Shown here piece after piece: positions 9,866 through 21,012 of a stretch of DNA of 64,000 nt. The position numbers were made by a program, and so were the translations under genes. This DNA is from Luzula sylvatica (Eukaryota > Streptophyta > Magnoliopsida > Poales > Juncaceae), in assembly GCA_946800325.1 (NCBI GenBank), contig OX326958.1, positions 24,263,914 to 24,327,913 on the forward strand, in the 5' to 3' direction. Positions within the stretch are counted from its first letter, which is position 1. Each line of letters begins with the position of its first letter. The notes under the pieces are model-generated. The model did not search any database. It was not told where the DNA came from and saw nothing but the letters and a program-made list of their open reading frames with translations.

Positions 9866-11272
9866 TGTTGGTTAATTCTAACCTAGAGGGGGGTAAATTC
9901 GGCAATCTAACTTATACTTAGTTTAGATTTAAACCTAATTTACGGTGCGGAATAAATAATAATTTGGATGATAAAGATGATACCGTACAAACACTTTGAC
10001 ACAAGATGTTTGTTTACGAAGTTCGGTAGGTGGTTGCTTTGTAGCTTTAACTCACCCTTTACTCGCTTAATTGACCGACTCAATTATTCACGAGTACCTA
10101 CGTCTCCGGGAATGCCTTGTGCCTCTTTTTGGCCTTCGATTGAATTCCAACTCAACTCGATTACAAGGATTTGCCTAGATCGATTTACACGCTTCTATCG
10201 ATCTATAGCTTAGGCTCTTTACAATTTGTTGCACTAGCCTATTACACTTTTTCACTAATCGAGCTACAACGTGATCGGTCACGTGAGTGGGATACGATTA
10301 GTGGAGAATATCGAAAGTAGATCAACGATCTAAAGAGGTTTCTCAAGCTATCAATGGATATAGATAATCACAGCTTAGGGTTTCTCTCTTTTTAGGTTTG
10401 AAAGTTTGAAAATGAGGAAGTGAGAGAGAGAGACCCATGAAGGATTCTATTTATACTCTCTATAGAAATCCTTCAGAAAACTTGCAGTGCGTTCGAACGC
10501 ATACAGTCCGTTCAGAACGCACTTGAAGTTTGCACTAGCCGTTTCAAAATAACGTGCAAGTACATCTTGGGTCCGTTCAAACGGACAATGTCCGTTCGTA
10601 ACGGACTCAATTATACATAGCATTTTGCGTTCACAGGAACAAGAGTCCGTTCAACGCACTGAAAAGTGGGTGAACGGATTCCAGGTTGTCCGTTCGAACG
10701 CACATGTGTGTTCGTTCGAACGCACACATCCCTGTGACATATTTCCGTTCACAGGAAAGATTGTCCGTTCAACGCACTCAGAAGGTGAGTGAACGGATTC
10801 TAATTGTCCGTTCGAACGGACATGATTGTTCGTTCGAACGCACACATCCCTGTGACACGTTTGGTTCTAATCAAGCTTTACAGTTTTGATATTTAGCAAG
10901 TCCGTTCTGAACGGACTTTGAGTTCGTTCAGAACGCACTTCCTGCTTGACTGAACTCTTTGTTATTTTGAACATGATTTTACTTGAGGTCTACTAGGTTT
11001 GTACCTATGGTTTATTTGTGGCGTATCCCACTCACGGAAGGCTTCAACATCTTGAGTCTTGATGTGTTCCAATGGCCTTCCTTGTGTTCTTCTTTTCTTG
11101 TTTATCTTGAGACTTCATGTCCTGATTCTTGATGTAATCCAATGAACTCCTCCTTCACAAGTCCTCCTTCATCTTCGTATCGTACCTATGTTATCCTGCA
11201 CTTTTCTGGATGTATACATTAGTACTGACAGTGTTTTGAAATAATCAAACTACCAGGAAATTTGGACCAACA
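9866..11272 (-). repeat. E2 5' LTR
   Basis: 1407 bp and nearly identical to 3245-4651. The visible differences are at the equivalents of 3478, 4525 and 4644. The palindrome block is at 10481-10950. Confidence 0.97.
10448..10455 (-). promoter_or_regulatory. E2 LTR TATA box
   Basis: On the minus strand the sequence reads AGTATAAATAGAATCC, a good plant TATA box. The palindrome block (10481-10950) lies immediately upstream in the direction of transcription, in U3, where an enhancer would be expected. The 3' LTR has the same box at 3827-3834. Confidence 0.7.
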
Positions 11273-13477
11273 GCAATTGCTCCATTGTTATCACAAAAGA
11301 GAGTCACAGGGTCCAACACACTTGAAACTACACCTAGTTCTGCCACAAATTTCTTGATCCAAACAGCTTCCTTAGCTGCTTCTGAAGCTGCTATATACTC
11401 CGCTTCCGTTGTAGAATCTGCGACAGTTTGCTGTTTGGAACTTTTCCAAACAACTGCTCCTCCGTTCAAACAGAATACATAACCACTTTGCGATCTAAAA
11501 TCATCAATGCAGGTTTGAAAGCTAGCATCGGTATAACCCTTTATCACCAGCTCACTTTCCCAACCTCCATAGATTAAGAATACATCTTTAGTCCTTCTCA
11601 AGTATTTAAGAATATTCTTTACTGCTATCCAGTGACTCTCACCTGGATCTGATTGGTATCTGCTTGTAACACTTAATGCATATGACACATCTGGTCTAGT
11701 ACATATCATCGCATACATAATAGATCCAATTGTCGAAGCATATGGTACTCTATTCATGCGTTCTCGTTCATCTCTCGATGTCGGACATTGAGATTTATCT
11801 AACGAGATACCATGCGACATTGGCATGGATCCTCTCTTGGAATCTTGCATATTGAACCTCTTCAATACCTTGTCAATGTATGTACTTTGACTCAGACCTA
11901 GAAGCTTCCTTGATCTATCTCTATAAATCTTTATGCCTAATATATAGGCTGCTTCTCCTAGGTCTTTCATTGAAAATTGATTCCCCAAATATTTCTTAAC
12001 ACTTAAGAGCATAGGTATATCATTGCCAATGAGCAATATGTCATCCACATAAAGAACTAAGAATACATGTGCACTCCCACTGAATTTCTTGTATACACAA
12101 GCTTCTTCCACATTCTTGATGAAACCATAATCCTTGATTACTTCATCAAAAGAAAGATTCCAACTTCGAGATGCCTGCTTCAAACCATAAATAGACTTTT
12201 GAAGCTTGCATACTTTCTTAGAATTCTTTGGATCGACAAAACCCTCGGGTTGTATCATGTATACATCCTCATTCAATTTCCCGTTAAGGAAAGCAGTTTT
12301 GACATCCATTTGCCATATTTTATAGTCATAATATGCGGCTATGGCAAGTAGAATTCTTATAGACTTAAGCATGGCCACGGGCGAAAACGTTTCATCACAG
12401 TCAATATCATGAGTTTGCTTGAAACCTTTCGCCACAAGTCGTGCTTTGTAAGTATGCACCTTACCTTCCATGTCAGTTTTCTTCTTGAAAACCCACTTAC
12501 ACCCAATGGTTTTTAATCCTTCAGGTGGATCAATCAAGTTCCAAACTTGATTGTCATACATGGATTGTATCTCGAGATTCATGACATCTTGCCATTTCTG
12601 CGAATCTTCACTCATCATAGCATCTTCGTAGGATGTTGGTTCATCATCTATGGCCAACACATCGTCATCATTAGTCACGAGAAATCCATATCTCTCGGGC
12701 TCCTGACGATTCCTACTAGATCTACGTGGTGGTTCTTGTGTCACATTTTCTGATTCTCCAACATTTGGTGAACCTGAAACATCTTCCATCTCATGTTTAT
12801 TTCTAGTTTGGGAATCTTGAACTTCTTCAAGATCAACTTTACTCCCACTAGCTCTCTTTGAAATGAACTCCTTCTCTAAGAATACTCCATTTCTAGCTAC
12901 GAAAATCTTATTTTCAGAGGGGATGTAAAAGTAATACCCTTTAGTTTCCTTAGGATATCCCACGAATAAACATTTATCCGATTTGGGTCCAAGATTATCT
13001 GACATCATGCGTTTAACATATGCCTCGCAACCCCAAATTTTCAGAAAAGACAAACTTGGAGTTCTTCCTCTCCATATCTCATATGGAGTCTTTTCTACGG
13101 ATTTAGATGGAATTCTATTCAGTATGAATGCGGCTGTTTCAATGGCATAACCCCAAAACGATTTCGGGAGATCAGTTTGACTCATCATTGATCGAACCAT
13201 GTCCAACAAGGTACGATTTCTCCTCTCGGAAACACCATTCCATTGAGGTGTACCGGGTGGAGTTAATTGTGAAACAATTCCACAATCTCTTAGATAGTCA
13301 TCAAAATCTTGGCTCAAATATTCACCACCTCGATCAGATCAAATGGCCTTTATTTTCTTGCCTAGTTGATTCTCTACTTCATTCTTAAAATCTTTGAACC
13401 TTTCAAACGATTCTGACTTTTGCCTCATTAAGTAGATAAATCCATATCTACTATAGTCATCAGTAAAAGTAATGAAG
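11273..13477 (-). pseudogene. E1 pol, central part (integrase C-terminus, RT, RNase H)
   Basis: Minus-strand coding for the distal integrase core, reverse transcriptase and most of RNase H of E1. Visible landmarks are the integrase SDRGGEY and SERRNRT blocks, the copia GCEAYVK and FVGYPKETKGYYFY region, the RT active site YVDD near 12040-12052, and the RNase H motif TEAEYIAASEA. From 13317 to the E2 junction near 11273 the frame is open for about 680 codons. Upstream, an in-frame TGA at 13339-13341 replaces the arginine codon found at the same place in E3 (CGA to TGA). At the left end the frame is interrupted by E2, at the right end by E3. Confidence 0.93.
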
Positions 13478-13599
13478 TGAAGGAAATACAGTTACAGATC
13501 AACTAGTCGAATGTACAAATGAGTGTAGACAAACATACGTGTTCGTCGGAACGATTGGATGCATAATAAGATTATGCAAATCTGGCAGAAATTACATGG

Positions 13600-13821
13600 T
13601 GCGTCATGATGCAACATATTGTGCGTCATGACGCACAGTAGAGTAATTCTGAGAAATCCAATCTGTGAGTATACCGTCACGACGCACCAAGTTGTGCGTC
13701 ATGACGGTGGTGCGTCATGACGGACGTTATCCTGCGTCATGACGGTACACTGTATAACGGCTATATCCAAGTAAATGTGACTTGTGCGTCATGACGCACC
13801 ATATCGTGCGTCATGACGGAC
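13600..13821. repeat. TCATGA-core palindrome cluster in the E3 LTR
   Basis: Eight copies start near 13600, 13622, 13672, 13694, 13711, 13732, 13784 and 13807. The full form is TGCGTCATGACGCA: two abutting inverted TGACGCA half-sites. Half-sites vary between CGCAC and CGGAC or CGGT. TGACGCAC is one of the two half-sites of the as-1 element of the 35S promoter, bound by TGA-class bZIP factors. Binding here is inference. Confidence 0.9.
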
Positions 13822-13887
13822 AGTGATCCGAATTCTGGATTAGCAGTTTTTGATACTCATTAATACTCATTAATTCAGAGATTTAAT

Positions 13888-13895
13888 ATATAATA
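13888..13895 (+). promoter_or_regulatory. E3 LTR TATA-like box
   Basis: TTTAATATATAATATC lies about 70 bp downstream of the last LTR palindrome and just before a CTCTCTCTG-type leader. The palindrome cluster therefore occupies the U3 enhancer position, as in E2. The box itself is only a moderate match. Confidence 0.5.
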
Positions 13896-14437
13896 TCTGT
13901 AACCTATCTCTCTCTGTTGGATCCAGATCTAATTCTTTGAGAAAGAAGAAAAGAGAGAACTCGTGAGACAAGTAAAAAAAAGAGATTTGTGATTGAATTT
14001 GAGCAAGCTTGTAGTGAATTTTAGGGGAATTCACCGCAACCGAAAGACGTGAGCTCGAGGTGGATACGGGTAGAGGAATCTCAACTGAGATTCTCTGTGG
14101 TGATCTAACGAGAGCACGGTTGAGCAAGGTCGGAGACGAACCGGAGAAATTCCGGTTGTATACGACAAATCGGAACTTTGGACTAGGTGTCGAATCACGC
14201 GGGCGTAGAACGCGTGTGTTACCGAGATCAAAGCAAGGACAACAACTACGCAAGAACAACCCTTCACCGTGATCAATTTCACGTGGTATGTTTCTATGTA
14301 TATAAGAGTTATATTCATAGGCTAGTTGCATTTCAAGATTTGTACGATCGAGTCGTTGACGTGATCCTCGGGATCGGGTCGGACCGGGCCCCTCAATCCG
14401 CTGCACGGGGCTCGGTAGTGACGCCGATACCCAACAG

Positions 14438-14450
14438 TGGTATCAGAGCC
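14438..14450 (+). other. E3 primer-binding site (initiator tRNA-Met)
   Basis: TGGTATCAGAGCC follows the 5' LTR after a single base and complements the 3' end of initiator tRNA-Met. Confidence 0.95.
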
Positions 14451-14671
14451 AACGTCACGATTCGATTATCGAATCGATTTTGAATAAATATTATTCGGAA
14501 TTTCATGTAGAATTTAGGACATAGTCATATAGTTATAAAATTAGGGCCATGAAATCTTGCTAGTATTTGATCATGAGATGATCAAAAGAATCTAGAAGTA
14601 ATCATGAAGTGTTCATGATTGATCGTTTCATAAATGATCGAAAAATCAGAAGTAAAACTGAAAATCAGGTC

Positions 14672-15263
14672 TGGTGCGTCATGACGCACGATATGGTGCG
14701 TCGTGACGCACACGAGAAATCCAAGAGTTGGATCTGAGGCGTTACTATGTCCGTCGTGACACACAAAAGTTGTGCGTCATGACGCACTGTGTAAATAGAC
14801 ACCGTCATGACGGCCCATTTGGTGCGTCGTGACGGTAGAAGCCCAAAAATTCTCTGGCAAACTGAACAAAATGGTTTTGTTCAGTGCGTCATGACGCACC
14901 CTCTGGTGTCATGACGTACCAGAATAGTCCGTCGTGACGGTATAACCAACCGTCATGACGCAAGGACTTGGAAATGTTTCAGGCAAAGTGGACAAAATTG
15001 TTTTGTACCGTGCGTCATGACGCACCGTCTGGCGTCATGACGGTCAGTCACAGTCCGCCGTGACGGTAATAACCAACCGTCATGACGGACGGACCTGAAA
15101 AACTCTCTGGATTGGACAACAAAATTGTTTTGTATTGTCCGTCGTGACGCACCCTCTGGCGTCATGACGGACGAGTGAAGTCCGTCATGACGGAAGTCAA
15201 AGGAAATCCAATTTAGTACTGTGCGTCATGACGGATGTTATGTTGCGTTATGACGCACCATTT
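14672..15263. repeat. TCATGA-core palindrome array in the E3 leader
   Basis: About nineteen palindromes lie in 590 bp, mostly in pairs 21-24 bp apart (for example 14674/14696, 14749/14772, 14884/14906, 15010/15031, 15138/15159). From about 14875 to 15200 they sit in three copies of a higher-order repeat of about 126 bp that also contains AAATTGTTTTGT. Cores read TCATGA, TCGTGA or, rarely, CCGTGA. Confidence 0.9.
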
Positions 15264-15432
15264 AATTTTTTTGATTTATTTATTTTGGTTCTAATAATTA
15301 TTAATTATGTTCATTCATCATGATATACTTGCTCATTGATGTAATGAGATTATATCACATAAATCCCTGCATAATACTTAAGTCATGAAATGCCTTCCCT
15401 GTTCACAACCTCCGAGGTTGGTCATCACACCT

Positions 15433-15463
15433 TGCACGGCTTCAGGCCAAAGTCGGGCGTGCA
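15433..15463 (+). other. E3 leader hairpin 1 (19-nt conserved loop)
   Basis: Stem TGCACG/CGTGCA closes the 19-nt loop GCTTCAGGCCAAAGTCGGG. The stem sequence differs from hairpin 2 while pairing is kept. Confidence 0.7.
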
Positions 15464-15504
15464 TTGTTGTATGTATCAACGTGAGAGGCAAGCGTTAATT
15501 GGGG

Positions 15505-15541
15505 ACAAATGCGGGTTCGGGCCAAAGTCGGGCGCATTTGT
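15505..15541 (+). other. E3 leader hairpin 2 (19-nt conserved loop)
   Basis: A perfect 9-bp stem ACAAATGCG/CGCATTTGT encloses GGTTCGGGCCAAAGTCGGG. This is the longest of the four clear leader hairpins. A probable third E3 copy at about 15732-15763 keeps TCGGCCAAAGTC with a TCCCA/TGGGA stem. A fourth loop-like copy at 15603-15621 has lost its stem. Confidence 0.75.
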
Positions 15542-15933
15542 AGTTCAATTGAACGATATGTGATAGTGGTTGTGACTTAACCGTCCAAGCCAATCTGATT
15601 GGGGTTCGGGGCATAGTTAGGATGCACAAACGGAATTTGGATCATATATGATATGGTTCGATACCGAAATCCTATAAAGGGTCAAGAATCGCATTGGATG
15701 CGATTGGATTTATCCTACCTAAATAATGAGATCCCATTTGTCGGCCAAAGTCACTTGTGGGAGGATCATGAAATATGGGTCTTGAAGTGTTATTGGATTT
15801 AGAATCCCGAATCAATATTAGGGTTATTGATTTGATAAAAGTAACATATTTCATATCATCATATAAGCATATAGCATAAGTTCGCACATATTAGTATCAA
15901 TCTTATTTTAAAGTATTTTTCGTTGTAGCAATC

Positions 15934-18156
15934 ATGACATCAAGCAACACCAACTCAATGTCGATTAGATCGGTATTGGAGAGGGAGAAGCTAGTCGGAA
16001 AGAACTATCTTGACTGGCACCGCAACCTAAGAATTGTTCTTAGGCAAGAGTGCAAGAGTCACGTGTTAGACACAAAGATGGTGACTCCCGATGATAAGGC
16101 TTCGCCCGAAGAAAAGGCGGCATTTGACAAACTTAAGAAGGAATCAAATGACGTGCCGTGCCTCATGTTGGCATGTATGGACGCGAATTTGCAAAAGCAA
16201 TTCGAGGATTCGGATGCGTACGAGATTAACGCGACGCTCAAGGAAATGTTCCAAGAGCAAGAACGGATTGAAATGTTCAATACGTTGAAGGAGTTGGTTA
16301 ACTGTAAGATGCCTAGCGGATCTTCGGTTAGCACTCACGTGTTAAAGGTACAATCATTGATTGATCGTCTCGAAAAATTGGGAGAAAAGGTGTCACCAAT
16401 AATGCAACAAGATTTGATCTTGTGTGCATTGCCACCGATTTTCTCGACTTTCGTGACGAACTATCACATGCATTCGATGAACAAGACGATTCCTGAGCTC
16501 CATGGGATGCTCCAGAACTTTGAGTCGGAGATGCTTAAGGCATCGGGGGAACCCAAAGCAAGAGTTGCTAGGGATGTCCTCATGATTCAAGGAGGGATTC
16601 GTAAGAAACAAAAGTCCAAGGGCGGTGCGGGCAAATCGTTGTCCAAACCAAAGACTAAAGGAAAGGAGAAATCTGAGGATGTCACCTGCTTCCATTGCAA
16701 AAAGAGTGGGCATTGGAAGAGAAATTGCAAGATTTACCTCGAGGAGGTGAAGAAAAGCAAGGGGAAGGCTTTGGAAGCCGGAACTGCAGGTATGACTATT
16801 ATAGATGTTAATATTTCAATTTTGGACAATTGGGTATTGGATACCGGTTGTGGGACTCATATTTGTCGAAATATGCAGGTTCTTCAAAATAGAAAGAAGT
16901 TGACAAGAGGTGAAGTGGATCTTCGAGTAGGAAATGGAGCAAAAGTTGCTGCGTTGGCCGTCGGAGATGTTTATCTTACTTTACCGAGTGGATTTATTTT
17001 AGAACTTAATAATTGTTATTTTGTTCCAAGTTTGTGTAAGAACATTATTAATATGTCTAGACTTGCTAATGATGGTTATGAATTTATTATTAAGAATAAT
17101 GAATTTTCTATTTGTAAGGATAATTTATTCTATGGAAATGTTCTATTAGAAAATGGTCTTTATGTTTTAGATATGAATTACACAAATGATAAATCAATCT
17201 ATAATATAAACACGAATCGGATTAAACCTAAAGTTGAGAGTAAGACCTATTTTTGGCATTGTCGACTTGGCCACATAAACGAGAAACGCATCTCAAAACT
17301 CCATAAGGATGGACTTTTGGACTCATTTGAATTTGATTCATATGGACAATGCGAATCTTGTATACTTGGCAAGATGACAAAAGCACCATTCTCAAAAGTT
17401 GGAGAAAGATCCAAGGAACTATTGGAACTTATACATTCAGATATATGTGGTCCAATGAGTACCGAGGCAAGAGGAGGTTATCGATACTTCATAACGTTTA
17501 CGGATGATTTGAGTAGATATGGGTATATCTATTTGATGCGTAACAAATATGAATCTTTTGAAAAGTTCAAAGAATTTCAGAATGAGGTTCAAAATCAACT
17601 TGGCAAGATAATCAAAGCACTTCGATCAGATCGAGGAGGCGAGTATTTGAGCTACGAGTTTGAAGATCATCTTAAAGATTGTGGAATCGTTTCACAATTG
17701 ACTCCACCGGGAACGCCTCAATGGAATGGCATGTCCGAGAGGAGGAATCGAACCTTATTGAATATGGTTCGATCGATGATGAGTCAAACTAGTCTCCCAA
17801 AATCGTTTTGGGGATATGCCCTTGAGACAGCGGCTTTTCTGATAAACCGCTTACCTTCTAAATCGGTTCAAAAGACACCATATGAGATATGGACCGGACA
17901 ACCTCCGGTGTTATCTTTTATCAGAATTTGGGGATGCGATGTTTACGTTCGGAAAATGTTTTCGGATAAACTCGAACCCAAATCTGAAAAATGTTTATTT
18001 GTAGGATATCCTAAGGAAACTAAAGGATATTATTTCTACAATCCCGAGGAAAACAAGGTTTTCGTAGCTCGAAGAGGTACCTTCTTGGAGGAGGACTTTA
18101 TATCTCAACGAGCTAGTGGGAGTAAAATAGATCTCGAAGAGGTTCGAGATTCATAA
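15934..18156 (+). pseudogene. E3 gag-pol, first open part (gag, protease, integrase)
   Basis: A frame of 740 codons starting MTSSNTNSMSIRSVLERE. It shows a UBN2-type Gag, a CCHC knuckle CFHCKKSGHWKRNC near 16687, a protease with VLDTGCGTHIC near 16840, the pre-integrase HCRLGHINEKRIS near 17260, and an integrase core with HSDICGPM, RSDRGGEY and SERRNRT. It ends at TAA (18154-18156). The same frame reopens directly and runs into the RT region, so the stop is a nonsense change, consistent with CAA to TAA. The polyprotein would form the particle, mature itself and insert the cDNA. Similarity to E1 runs through every domain. Confidence 0.93.
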
Positions 18157-19811
18157 ATAAACATTGAACCGATGGATGTTGACCCGAATCCGTCAATAGT
18201 TGAGGATGTCGAGCCAATAGCACAAGGTGCTCCTCGTAGGTCTAGTAGGACCCGGCTGGAACCAGTACGATATGGATTTATCGTAACTGATGAAGGAAAC
18301 GTCGAACTCATAGATGATGAGCCGACAACCTACAAAGATGCTATGTCGAGCGAAGATTCCGACAAATGGCATGATGCCATGAAGTCCGAGATCCAATCCA
18401 TGTACGATAATCAAGTTTGGAACTTGATTGATCCACCACCCTTGGTTAAACCCGTCGGGTGTAAGTGGGTTTTCAAGAAGAAAATCGACATGGATGGGAA
18501 AGTGCATACTTATAAAGCACGGTTAGTTGCGAAAGGTTTCAAGCAAATTCATGGTGTAGACTATGATGAAACATTTTCGCCGGTAGCCATGCTTAAGTCT
18601 ATAAGGATTATCCTTGCCATAGCTGCATATTATGACTATAAGATATGGCAAATGGATGTTAAAACCGCTTTCCTTAACGGAAACTTATCGGAGGATGTGT
18701 ACATGACACAACCCGAAGGTTTTATCGATCCAAAGACCCTAAGAAAGTATGCAAGCTTCAAAGGTCCATTTATGGGCTGAAACAAGCTTCTCGGAGTTGG
18801 AATATTCGTTTTGATGAAGTCATAAGTGAGTATGATTTTATCAAAAACGAAGACGAACCTTATGTATATAAGAAGGTTAGTGGGAGCCGTGTAGTATTTC
18901 TTGTTCTTTATGTGGACGATATATTAATCATAGGAAACGACATTCCGATGTTATCGGATGTTAAGAAGTATTTGAATACTCGTTTTGCTATGAAAGATTT
19001 AGGAGAGGCCGCCTATATTTTAGGCGTGAGGATCTATAGAGATAGATCCAAGAGACTCCTCGGCCTAAGTCAGAGTACGTACATCGACAAGGTGCTGAAA
19101 AGATTTTTCATGTAAAACTCTAAGAAAGGGTTTCTTCCCATGTCGAGTGGTATAAACTTTTCGAAAGCTCAATGTCCAACATCGAGCGAAGAGAAAAGTA
19201 ACATGGATAAGGTTCCATATGCTTCGGCAGTTGGATCTATCATGTATGCCATGATCTGTACGAGACCTGACGTATCGTATGCATTAAGCGTCCTATCACG
19301 TTACCAATCGAATCCAGGAGATCCGCATTGGCAAGCCGTGAAAACTATCCTTAAGTACTTACGAAGAACTAAGGATCAGTTTTTAGTATATGGTGGCGAG
19401 GATAATGGATTGGTTGTAACTGGTTACACCGATGCCAGTTTCCAAACATGTACCAATTATTTTCGATCACAAAGCGGGTACGTGTTTTGCTTGAACGGTG
19501 GCACGGTTATATGGAAGAGTTCCAAACAACCGACAGTTGCTGACTCTAAGACGGAAGCAGAATACATCGCGGCTTCGGAAGCCGCAAAGGAGGCGGTTTG
19601 GGTCAAGAAGTTCGTGACCGAACTCGGAGTAGTGCCAAGCATCTCGGAACCCGTGGCTGTGTATTGCGACAATACGGGAGCAATAGCACAGGCCAAGGAA
19701 CCAAGATCGCATCATCGCTCCAAACACATCCTACGTAAATTCCACTTGATTCGTGAGATTTTACAAAGGCAAGATGTTGTGATTTTGAAGATTGATACTG
19801 ACGAGATGTAG
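18157..19811 (+). pseudogene. E3 pol, broken distal part (RT, RNase H)
   Basis: Continuation of the E3 polyprotein in three pieces. 18172-18780 encodes the N-terminal reverse transcriptase (CKWVFKKK, YKARLVAKGF, WQMDVKTAFLNG) and ends by a one-base deletion near 18740-18747. The next frame carries the active site YVDDILIIGND near 18910 and stops at TAA 19113-19115 (again fitting CAA to TAA). 19140-19811 then holds the rest of RT and RNase H (TEAEYIAASEAAKEAVW). A second one-base deletion plus a G-to-A change near 19804-19810 breaks the last 40 codons. The element cannot make a complete RT. Confidence 0.92.
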
Positions 19812-21001
19812 CGGATCCGTTTACGAAGCCTCTTCCAATTGCGAAGCATGATCGTCATGCTAGAACTATAGGTTTGAGATACCTAGAGGAGGAAGTTGGT
19901 TTGTAGTTATCTAAAACAATAGTTGTTATGATATGTTATTTGTTGTAAACGATGTATCACCCAAGACTTATGCTTATAATAATGCAATTTCAAAAAATTT
20001 TATTTTTTGCATTTATCTCTTATATGAAAACTTGTGCGTGGTTGTGTAATTTGATTACACGAACCTTGATTTATGACTTGTGTGAGCGTCTACGTGATAC
20101 GTGATCATGTTAAGTAAAACCGTCACATTTCAAAAGTTATATTTCAAAAACGTCCCTAGTCATGATTAGGATACTTATGTGATAAGTATATCTATTATAA
20201 GATAATAGACTAACATGTTCACTAGCATATTCGCCGAGGTGATGATTATGTTTTACTAATCATAGGACAAAGAGTTTGTCAAATCGGGAATATGGATATG
20301 CATTAGGCTATGCATATTGTGACTTGACCAAAATGCGATACCATGACATGGTTTAGTCATTGTAGATGGAATCGTATGAATGGGGTCTTAGTTCTTCACA
20401 CTTGAGATGATCATGGATCATTTTTCGTGCGTAATATGATGTTTAGATATAATCTTCCACTATCTGTAACAGGATGGTCATGGGATTATGATCGGGTGTT
20501 ATCTGAAACACGGAATTTGATGTGAATCATCAAGATAGAAATTGTTCCTTTCGAGAGAAAGAGATATCCCTTAGGCCTATCGATGAATTGATCAACGAAA
20601 TCTCTGGCCAGAGTCAATGATATTAATTGTTAATATCGATTGTGTTTGTTGATTCAATTCGGTATCGAGACAATAAGTTTAGTCAATCAAATTATAAGGA
20701 TGACTATCACCGTGCCTTTTGATTGACGAATATCGTGAACAAGAGAACTTAACACCACCATTCAAGATGGGTATAAATGATCACAATCATTTTTCGTTTT
20801 CAACATGGGAAAACTATGATGGATTTCTTCCTAGATCCCTCTCATGAGCCCGTAAACTTAGGCATAAGTTTACTACCATTGCTTGATACGAACCTACGCG
20901 GTCACACATAGAGCTGTCTTATTTCGGGCTTAAATTTCAATCTCTAAGGTTATGTGGACATGAGATGTACACTAGTACTTTCTTTAGTTGGATCTTGAAC
21001 T
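19812..21001 (+). other. E3 long 3' non-coding region
   Basis: About 1.2 kb between the end of pol coding and the polypurine tract. The first 60 bases still carry the decayed RNase H tail. The rest is non-coding but is well conserved in the truncated copy at 59431-60810, which argues that it belongs to the element rather than being a later insertion. No second ORF is visible. Confidence 0.75.
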
Positions 21002-21012
21002 GAGTGGGAGAC
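21002..21012 (+). other. E3 polypurine tract
   Basis: GAGTGGGAGAC directly precedes the 3' LTR start TGAAGG. It is nearly the same as the E1 tract (AAGTGGGAGAC). Confidence 0.9.

Larger units (their letters stand above)
3245..11272 (-). mobile_element. E2: non-autonomous LTR retrotransposon with gag and a second ORF, no pol
   Basis: A complete 8028-bp element in the RNase H region of E1, flanked by the 5-bp duplication GCAAT (3240-3244 and 11273-11277). Both LTRs are 1407 bp and differ at only about three positions by eye, so the insertion is recent. The order on the minus strand is 5' LTR, primer-binding site, gag, palindrome-rich spacer, second ORF, polypurine tract and 3' LTR. No protease, integrase, RT or RNase H sequence is present, so transposition would need enzymes supplied in trans. 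This fits the TR-GAG or LARD class of non-autonomous elements. The gag type suggests copia ancestry, but without pol this is inference. Confidence 0.95.
13478..14436 (+). repeat. E3 5' LTR
   Basis: 959 bp, TGAAGGAAATACAG to CCCAACA. Eight copies of the TGCGTCATGACGCA-type palindrome lie at 13600-13821. A TATA-like TATATAAT is at 13888-13895. The minus-strand ORF of 178 codons over this LTR has no support. Confidence 0.97.

Noticed and set aside
13870..14406. 178-codon minus-strand ORF over the E3 LTR (and its copy at 21405-21866)
   Set aside because: It is antisense to the LTR promoter region, has no domain, and owes its openness to LTR composition. The two copies are the two LTRs.
13570..15263. 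CRISPR-like look of short repeats with unique spacers
   Set aside because: Repeats are 14-bp palindromes at unequal distances inside LTR and leader sequence of a plant retrotransposon. There are no cas genes, no constant spacer length and no leader of the bacterial kind.
16059..16713. Minus-strand ORFs inside E3 gag
   Set aside because: Shadows of the plus-strand gag frame, which has recognisable domains.
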